Positions 7,741-11,601 of a stretch of 11,601 nt of DNA are shown here, one piece after another. Location: the NCBI GenBank assembly GCA_034678415.1, contig JAXDBV010000294.1, forward strand, positions 1-11,601, in the 5' to 3' direction. Every line of letters starts with the position of its first letter. The first letter of the stretch is position 1. Source of the DNA: JAXDBV01 sp034678415 (GTDB taxonomy: Bacteria; Bacteroidota; Bacteroidia; Bacteroidales; VadinHA17). The translations under genes were made by a program, and so were the position numbers. Under the pieces are notes generated by a model. It searched no databases and was not told the DNA's origin. It saw only the letters and a list, made by a program, of their open reading frames with translations.

Positions 7741-8478
7741 GTGAATAACAGCTGGGATGATATAATTTATGAGCACCGGAACAAAGGGTATGGCGGATAT
7801 CGTCTGAGGAAGGATTATAACAGGGTAATGCTCCTCAGCCTGGTTGCAGGTTGCCTCATCTTCCTGTCGCCCTTCCTCTACTGGTCGTATAAATACCGGT
7901 TGGGTACTTACTACAGGGCCGGGACGGTGGGGAAGGTGGCTGTCTATGAAATGAATAACTATAGCGAACTAAGGGATTTGGACGAGCTGGCAGGCTATAC
8001 TGCGCAACGGCTGGCCGAGACAACGCAAGAGCACCCGACCGGCAAACAAAACAGGACCAACTGGTCAACCATCGTCATTGATTCCGTGTCATCCAATCCT
8101 GATAACTTCCCTTCCACTGATCTGTGGGAAGAGACAGGCGGGGAAGGGGGCTCTGATTCCACGGGAAGCGGTATTTATGTCTTCGTGGAGATTATGCCCG
8201 AGTTCCCCGGAGGTGAGGAAGGACTGCATCAGTTTATCGTGAGGAATATCAGGTATCCGGATTATGCCTTGAAAAACAATATCAGGGGGACGGTGTATGC
8301 TTCATTCGTGATCAATGAAAACGGAGCGGTGGAAGATGTGCAGATCACGAAAGGAGTACATCCGGTGCTGGATGATGAAGTGATACGAATTATCCGGTTG
8401 TTCCCGCGGTGGCAACCGGGTTTACAACACGGTAAAAAGGTGAAGGTGCGCTATTTGCTCCCGGTTGATTTTTTATAG
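7741..8478 (+). CDS. TonB-family energy transducer
   Basis: Inner-membrane-anchored periplasmic protein that passes proton-motive energy from ExbB/ExbD to outer-membrane TonB-dependent receptors. Its 245 residues comprise a cytoplasmic N-terminus with the phylum motif YEHRNKGYGGYRLRKDY (10-26), one membrane span (about 28-48), a periplasmic linker, and a C-terminal TonB domain (about 149-244). Domain landmarks are MPEFPGGEEGL, NIRYPDYA, GTVYASFVINENGAVEDVQI, GVHPVLDDEVIR and FPRWQPG. The start is GTG: the frame has a stop at 7693-7695 and no ATG before the conserved motif. The linker is rich in Gly, Ser, Glu and Asp (about 121-145) and lacks the Pro-Lys repeats of classical TonB. No exbB, exbD or receptor gene is nearby, so it must borrow these from elsewhere or serve another role. 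It is not necessarily the main TonB, so I give no gene symbol. Confidence 0.93.
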   Translation: MNNSWDDIIYEHRNKGYGGYRLRKDYNRVMLLSLVAGCLIFLSPFLYWSYKYRLGTYYRAGTVGKVAVYEMNNYSELRDLDELAGYTAQRLAETTQEHPTGKQNRTNWSTIVIDSVSSNPDNFPSTDLWEETGGEGGSDSTGSGIYVFVEIMPEFPGGEEGLHQFIVRNIRYPDYALKNNIRGTVYASFVINENGAVEDVQITKGVHPVLDDEVIRIIRLFPRWQPGLQHGKKVKVRYLLPVDFL

Positions 8479-8524
8479 TAGCACGGGTGATTCCTCCTTC
8501 CTCATATTCCATGGATATTATGGT

Positions 8525-8557
8525 AAAAAAACAGGCAGGTGAAAAGCACCTGCCTGT
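8525..8557 (-). terminator. Intrinsic terminator hairpin, minus-strand polarity
   Basis: ACAGGCAGGTG (8531-8541) and CACCTGCCTGT (8547-8557) form a perfect 11-bp stem with a five-base AAAAG loop. Six A residues lie at 8525-8530, so on the minus strand the stem is followed by a U-run, the classic Rho-independent arrangement. On the plus strand it is followed by GGTAAAGG with no U-run. It therefore best terminates the small minus-strand gene ending at 8591, and could only partly serve the TonB-like gene ending at 8478. Confidence 0.85.
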
Positions 8558-8590
8558 GGTAAAGGATGGTCGTCCTTCTATATCAGATTA

Positions 8591-8788
8591 TTAACCGTCA
8601 ATCCTTTGGTTCAGAACTTCCACCACACGGGTTGAAGCGGACTGATCAAATACCTTCTGCACATCGTTATCCTGATTGACAACCAGGTTGATGAAACATG
8701 ACAGAACCAGAGCTACGAGAATGATCACCATTCCAAGGGGTTTTGGGAACCCGTTCTTTTCAACAATATGCCGTTTCATGTTTTTCAT
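8591..8788 (-). CDS. Small single-span membrane protein, unknown function
   Basis: I do not recognise this protein. From the ATG at 8786-8788 it is 65 residues: a basic N-terminus (MKNMKRHIVEKNGFPKP), one hydrophobic segment (about 18-37, GMVIILVALVLSCFINLVV), and a polar C-terminal half with acidic residues (QDNDVQKVFDQ) ending in RIDG. Positive charges before the span suggest N-in, C-out topology, with the C-terminal half in the periplasm. A strong terminator with matching polarity lies 34 bp past its stop, which is the best evidence that the frame is expressed. An in-frame ATG at 8828-8830 would give 79 residues; I prefer the shorter form because MKNMKRH begins like a normal membrane-anchor N-terminus. 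A near-consensus -7 box (TA-N3-TTTG) lies just upstream of 8830 but has no clear -33 partner. It could be an inner-membrane accessory peptide; the function is not determinable. Confidence 0.6.
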   Translation of the reverse strand: MKNMKRHIVEKNGFPKPLGMVIILVALVLSCFINLVVNQDNDVQKVFDQSASTRVVEVLNQRIDG

Positions 8789-9045
8789 TTTTTTCTGACC
8801 ACTTCGGAGGTCACAATACAAATCACACATCCTGTGCCAAAAATTATATTACATTGAAACACAGCATATAACATCAATATTCCGGAAATGTTAAGCAGTG
8901 TTAAAACTGAATCAAAATGGGACATGAATGTCCGAAATCGTACAATTTCAGGACAAGGGAGACGCAATAGGGGGCGGGTGTAAAAGGTGAATCGGATACA
9001 CGGGAGAATAAATGGATTCGGCGCGTTCACGGAGAGCAGCCGCTG
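8789..9045. other. 257-bp gap with short repeats, no convincing gene
   Basis: This AT-rich gap between the small membrane protein and the rsmI stop carries two short symmetric elements. A direct repeat TGTTAA-GCAG-TGTTAA lies at 8889-8904 with a 10-bp period, and a palindrome GGACAT-GA-ATGTCC lies at 8920-8933. Both are about 100-145 bp upstream of the small gene and could be protein-binding sites. I see no terminator with a U-run directly after rsmI, and no tRNA-like cloverleaf. Confidence 0.35.
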
Positions 9046-9726
9046 TCAACCGGTCGCCCCTTCCACAACAATCACCAACTCTCCCTTCACCTGTTTATGG
9101 AGGAAATATTGCGATAGTTCCAACAGCGTACCACGAATATTTTCTTCGTGTAACTTGGTCAGTTCACGGGAAACGGAAGCTTTCCTGTCGTGGCCAAAGG
9201 ATTCTCCCATCTGATGCAGCGTTCTTGCCAGGCGGAATGGGGATTCATAAAAGATCATGGTGCGTCTCTCTGTCTTCAGCTCTTCCAGTCTTTTGTTCCG
9301 TCCTTTCTTGACCGGCAGGAATCCTTCGAACGTGAACCGGTCGGAAGGCAGCCCCGAGTTCACCAGTGCAGGAATGAGTGCGGTTGGCCCGGGCAGACAT
9401 TCTATATCAATATGATGGTCAAGGCAGGTTTTCGTAAGCAGATATCCCGGATCGGAGATACTCGGCGTGCCGGCATCGGTGATGAGTGCCATGATCTCAC
9501 CCTCCAACAGCCGACCGGTGATCTGTTGCACGAAACGGTGCTCGTTGAACTTATGATGCGACAGGATTTTCTTGCTGATACCGTAATGTTTCAGGAGGAA
9601 GGAACTTTTCCGTGTGTCTTCGGCCAGGACCGTATCAACTTCGTTCAGCACCCTGAGGGCGCGCAACGTAATATCATCGAGGTTGCCGATGGGTGTGGGC
9701 ACGAGATAGAGTTTACCTTGTCTCAT
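9046..9726 (-). CDS. rsmI: 16S rRNA (cytidine1402-2'-O)-methyltransferase RsmI
   Basis: SAM-dependent enzyme of the tetrapyrrole-methylase fold that 2'-O-methylates C1402 of 16S rRNA in the ribosomal P site. From the ATG at 9724-9726 it has 226 residues. That is shorter than the roughly 280 of E. coli and lacks its C-terminal extension, which I recall as normal for Bacteroidota. Motifs: LVPTPIGNLDDITLRAL (8-24), AEDTRKS (35-41), TDAGTPSISDPGY (83-95), PGPTA (112-116, usually PGPSA), FEGFLP (133-138), YESPFR (160-165) and SRELTKLHEE (186-195). The frame extends 18 codons further upstream, but that would overlap the preceding gene, and LYLVPTPIGNL normally sits at the N-terminus. Only one base separates the preceding stop from this ATG (TGACATG), so translational coupling to the upstream uncharacterised gene is likely. 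Confidence 0.96.
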   Translation of the reverse strand: MRQGKLYLVPTPIGNLDDITLRALRVLNEVDTVLAEDTRKSSFLLKHYGISKKILSHHKFNEHRFVQQITGRLLEGEIMALITDAGTPSISDPGYLLTKTCLDHHIDIECLPGPTALIPALVNSGLPSDRFTFEGFLPVKKGRNKRLEELKTERRTMIFYESPFRLARTLHQMGESFGHDRKASVSRELTKLHEENIRGTLLELSQYFLHKQVKGELVIVVEGATG

Positions 9727-9727
9727 G

Positions 9728-10453
9728 TCAGACAAATTTTCGTTGAGCCAGTTCCACCAGCTTTCGGGCTGGCATCTCATCCATCTCCCAGTTGAATTCC
9801 TTCAGCAGTACCATGGCTTCCTCCATACTCGACGCCTCGTTCAACCTCCTCAGGGTTGATTCGTAGAGGTTAGTATCCCCACCAAACAATTCTTTTATGA
9901 AAAGAAACTTGTCGTTTAGTCCTATCGCTTTGGTAATATCTTTCAGCGGTTTTGTCTGCAGACGGGATGACAGATCTTTTCCCTGACGGCTCTCGGCAAT
10001 GGTCTGATGGATCAGCCTTTTCCCGTCGGCATATTTATCAGCCAGGATCTCCGGTTCTTTTGTTATTCCCTGTTCCCGGGATTCCTTCTTTGCCGGTTGC
10101 AATTCAGCGGATGGGGTGATCTTCCCGGTGGAGGAAGAACCCGCCACAGCCGCATCCTTTGTGGTGACGGGGGGCGTCTTTTCTTCTTTCATTGCCTGAT
10201 GCACAGGATCGGCAACAGTATAACGTGTCTGTCCCGTTTCATGATCAACGGATGGCTGGGAGACGGTTGTGACACCGGGACGGGAGAGGGGGGGCTCCAG
10301 GGTGAGGATTTTCTCATACAGCGATCGGATCCTGCTCAGCATCAGGTCGTGGTCTATGGTACTGAGGCCTGTGGTTGTTCCGATTTCCGACAGAAGGGAT
10401 TCGGCCTGTTTCAGCGCCTGTATTATCTGAATGATCTTTTTGTCAGCTTCCAT
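9728..10453 (-). CDS. Uncharacterised two-domain protein co-transcribed with rsmI
   Basis: I cannot assign a function. The 241-residue protein has no signal peptide or membrane span and is predicted cytosolic. It has an N-terminal helical region (about 1-55, with leucine-rich stretches such as IIQALKQAESLLSEIG and RIRSLYEKILTLEP). A low-complexity linker rich in Pro, Thr, Ser, Lys and Glu follows (about 56-140), then a conserved-looking helical C-terminus (about 165-241) containing KPLKDITKAIGLNDKFLFIK and ELFGGD. I recall similar C-termini in hypothetical Bacteroidota proteins, but this is memory, not a search result. It begins with ATG at 10451-10453, 75 bp from the divergent tdk start, and ends one base before rsmI, so the two form an operon and may be translationally coupled. 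A one-mismatch -7 box (TACCTTTA, 10494-10501, minus strand) lies upstream. A link to ribosomes is only guilt by association. Confidence 0.88.
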   Translation of the reverse strand: MEADKKIIQIIQALKQAESLLSEIGTTTGLSTIDHDLMLSRIRSLYEKILTLEPPLSRPGVTTVSQPSVDHETGQTRYTVADPVHQAMKEEKTPPVTTKDAAVAGSSSTGKITPSAELQPAKKESREQGITKEPEILADKYADGKRLIHQTIAESRQGKDLSSRLQTKPLKDITKAIGLNDKFLFIKELFGGDTNLYESTLRRLNEASSMEEAMVLLKEFNWEMDEMPARKLVELAQRKFV

Positions 10454-10485
10454 CCGAATTATGTAAGAATCAATATGTCTTTTTA

Positions 10486-10493
10486 TACATTTG
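10486..10493 (+). promoter_or_regulatory. Candidate -7 promoter box for tdk
   Basis: TACATTTG matches the Bacteroidota TAnnTTTG consensus exactly and lies 35 bp upstream of the tdk ATG. I found no TTG or TTTG at the usual 18-21 bp upstream, so this is a half-supported promoter. It sits in the 75-bp region shared with the divergent uncharacterised gene. Confidence 0.4.
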
Positions 10494-10528
10494 TAAAGGT
10501 AACGATTAAATCAGGAAATTCTTGTGGC

Positions 10529-11107
10529 ATGTTTCTCGAAAATCCCGTGAATGGCTCCACCGGGAGAGGCTGGATTGAGGTTATCACAGGTTCGATGTTC
10601 TCCGGCAAGACGGAAGAGCTGATACGGAGGCTCAGGCGGGCAAGGATAGCCAACCAGAAGGTGGAGATCTTCAAGCCGGTCATTGATAAGCGGTACTCTG
10701 AGCAGAATGTGGTATCGCACGATGCCACTTCCATACCCTCAACACCGGTCTCATCGTCGGGGAATATTTTACTGCTGGCTGCCGATGTGGATGTGGTGGG
10801 CATTGACGAAGCCCAGTTTTTCGATAAGGGACTTACAGGGGTGTGTAATAGCCTTGCCAACAGAGGCGTACGGGTGATCGTGGCCGGCCTTGATATGGAT
10901 TATCTGGGAAATCCGTTCGGTCCTCTCCCTGCCATCATGGCATCGGCTGAATATGTTACCAAGGTTCATGCCATCTGTGTCCGTTGCGGTAACCTGGCTC
11001 ATTATTCTCACCGGAAAACAGGGGAGACGGGACAGGTGCTGCTGGGGGAGAAAGAACACTATGAACCATTATGCCGGATTTGCTATAACAGGGAAACGGC
11101 AACATAG
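10529..11107 (+). CDS. tdk: Thymidine kinase (type II, TK1-like)
   Basis: Cytosolic salvage enzyme that converts thymidine and ATP to dTMP; type II enzymes are tetrameric and zinc-containing. The 192 residues match the family length. The P-loop is GSMFSGKT (21-28), and the catalytic/Walker B motif is DEAQFF (93-98, with Glu94 the expected base). GLDMDYLGNPFG (120-131) precedes the lasso loop, and four zinc cysteines are present (Cys150, Cys153, Cys182, Cys185). The frame is open far upstream to about 10007, but that extension lies antisense to the divergent gene. MFLENPVNGSTGRGWIEVITG is the normal N-terminus in this phylum, so the ATG at 10529 is chosen. All key residues are present. murF follows after 35 bp on the same strand, so the two may be co-transcribed. 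Confidence 0.97.
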   Translation: MFLENPVNGSTGRGWIEVITGSMFSGKTEELIRRLRRARIANQKVEIFKPVIDKRYSEQNVVSHDATSIPSTPVSSSGNILLLAADVDVVGIDEAQFFDKGLTGVCNSLANRGVRVIVAGLDMDYLGNPFGPLPAIMASAEYVTKVHAICVRCGNLAHYSHRKTGETGQVLLGEKEHYEPLCRICYNRETAT

Positions 11108-11121
11108 ACGGTAATATCGCG

Positions 11122-11173
11122 TATACTTTTAAAGTGCTGTGCATGCATGAATATACTTTAAAAGATTTGCATG
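11122..11173. repeat. Imperfect direct repeat spanning the murF start
   Basis: TATACTTT-T-AAAG followed by GCATG (11122-11145) recurs as TATACTTT-A-AAAG followed by GCATG (11152-11173). The first 13 bases differ at one position and are spaced exactly 30 bp apart, while the GCATG part is shifted by two bases. The second copy lies inside the first codons of murF. This may be a small old duplication or chance in AT-rich DNA. Confidence 0.25.
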
Positions 11174-11601
11174 AAATGACGCGGGGTCGGCCTCACGGAA
11201 CGATGGACGGCCCTGTGAGGCACCTGCTGACCGACAGCCGGCAGGTCATTTCCCCTTCAGACACCGTCTTTTTCGCGATCAGGGGGAAACAGCGCGACGG
11301 TCATGAATTCATCGATGATGCATACGGGAAAGGTATACGGCAATTCGTTCTGACCCACCCGGGCACCATCCGTGACAAACCTGATGCCAGCTATATTGCA
11401 GTCGACGATCCTCTCATTGCCCTGCAGGTTATTTGTGCCCGTCACAGGAAGTCTTTTACGGGAGATATCATAGCCATTACCGGAAGCAATGGAAAAACCA
11501 TTGTCAAGGAGTGGTTGTACCAGCTGCTGGTACCAGAGAAGGTTGTTATCCGCAGCCCGAGAAGCTATAATTCCCAGATAGGTGTACCCTTGTCGGTTTG
11601 G
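11143..11601 (+). CDS. murF: UDP-MurNAc-tripeptide:D-Ala-D-Ala ligase (MurF), probably fused to alanine racemase; 3' end outside window
   Basis: Cytosolic peptidoglycan enzyme that uses ATP to add D-Ala-D-Ala to UDP-MurNAc-tripeptide. The window holds the first 153 codons with no stop. The N-terminal UDP-substrate domain includes LLTDSRQVISPSDTVFFAI (about 29-47) and RDGHEFID; the ATP-binding central domain begins at about 107 with the P-loop ITGSNGKT. The sequence then reads IVKEWLYQLL and RSPRSYNSQIGVPLSVW. This KTIVKEW variant, in place of the usual KTTTK pattern, is one I associate with the Bacteroidota bifunctional form in which MurF is followed by a PLP-dependent alanine racemase (about 820 residues in total). 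The racemase part lies beyond the window and is a prediction. ATG 11143 is in frame and places LTDSR at the usual depth. It lies 35 bp after tdk; only a one-mismatch -7 box (TACTTTTA, 11124-11131) is seen between. Confidence 0.93.
   Translation, partial: MHEYTLKDLHEMTRGRPHGTMDGPVRHLLTDSRQVISPSDTVFFAIRGKQRDGHEFIDDAYGKGIRQFVLTHPGTIRDKPDASYIAVDDPLIALQVICARHRKSFTGDIIAITGSNGKTIVKEWLYQLLVPEKVVIRSPRSYNSQIGVPLSVW

Noticed and set aside
8785..8925. Hydrophobic 46-codon minus-strand frame whose stop overlaps the small membrane gene's ATG (ATGA)
   Set aside because: The ATGA overlap is suggestive of coupling, but the translation is AT-driven hydrophobic sequence with no clear topology, and the frame runs through the repeat-bearing gap. 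Conservation would be needed to revive it.
9037..9045. CAGC-C-GCTG symmetry just after the rsmI stop as a terminator
   Set aside because: It has no usable loop and no following U-run on the minus strand, so it is too short to be a terminator.
9727..9780. 18-codon upstream extension of rsmI
   Set aside because: It would overlap the end of the uncharacterised gene, and the conserved LYLVPTPIGNL motif normally lies near the N-terminus.
10007..10528. Open frame extending thymidine kinase upstream by about 174 codons
   Set aside because: The extension lies antisense to the uncharacterised gene, has no similarity to thymidine kinases, and the family N-terminus begins at the ATG at 10529.
1..11601. 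Search for a mobile element, CRISPR array, toxin-antitoxin pair, defence system, tRNA or rRNA
   Set aside because: All sizeable genes but two resolve to known families, the intergenic gaps are under 260 bp, and no regular spacer repeats, transposase motifs or cloverleaf structures were seen.

Overview
The window looks like a housekeeping stretch of a Bacteroidota chromosome, most likely of the order Bacteroidales or a near relative. Four things point there. First, the last gene carries the MurF sequence signature (ITGSNGKTIVKEW, then RSPRSYNSQIGVPLSVW) that I associate with the Bacteroidota MurF-alanine racemase fusion. Second, three intergenic regions carry matches to the Bacteroidota -7 box TAnnTTTG, and start codons lack Shine-Dalgarno sequences. 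Third, the TonB protein has the cytoplasmic RNKxYGxYxLR motif typical of this phylum. Fourth, the gene pairs (ispE divergent from dnaB; rsmI near tdk) are ones I recall from Bacteroides-type genomes. These assignments rest on recalled family features, not on a search.

Layout, left to right: ispE (-, 3' end cut by the window edge) | divergent intergenic region with two candidate promoters and a 15-bp palindrome | dnaB (+) converging on a large FtsX/MacB-type permease (-) | divergent region | DEAD-box RNA helicase (+), rmuC (+), tonB-like gene (+) | intrinsic terminator hairpin | small single-membrane-span protein (-), 257 bp without a convincing gene, rsmI (-) and a two-domain uncharacterised protein (-), the last two separated by one base | divergent region | tdk (+), murF (+, 3' end cut by the window edge).

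The genes do not form one pathway. They cover isoprenoid precursor synthesis (ispE), replication (dnaB), membrane export or lipoprotein release (permease), RNA remodelling (helicase), DNA maintenance (rmuC), outer-membrane energy transduction (tonB), ribosome modification (rsmI), thymidine salvage (tdk) and peptidoglycan synthesis (murF). I see no tRNA or rRNA gene, insertion sequence, CRISPR array, prophage, toxin-antitoxin pair or defence island. No undescribed system stands out. The items most worth checking are the uncharacterised gene tightly coupled to rsmI, the small membrane protein with its own terminator, and the palindrome between ispE and dnaB.
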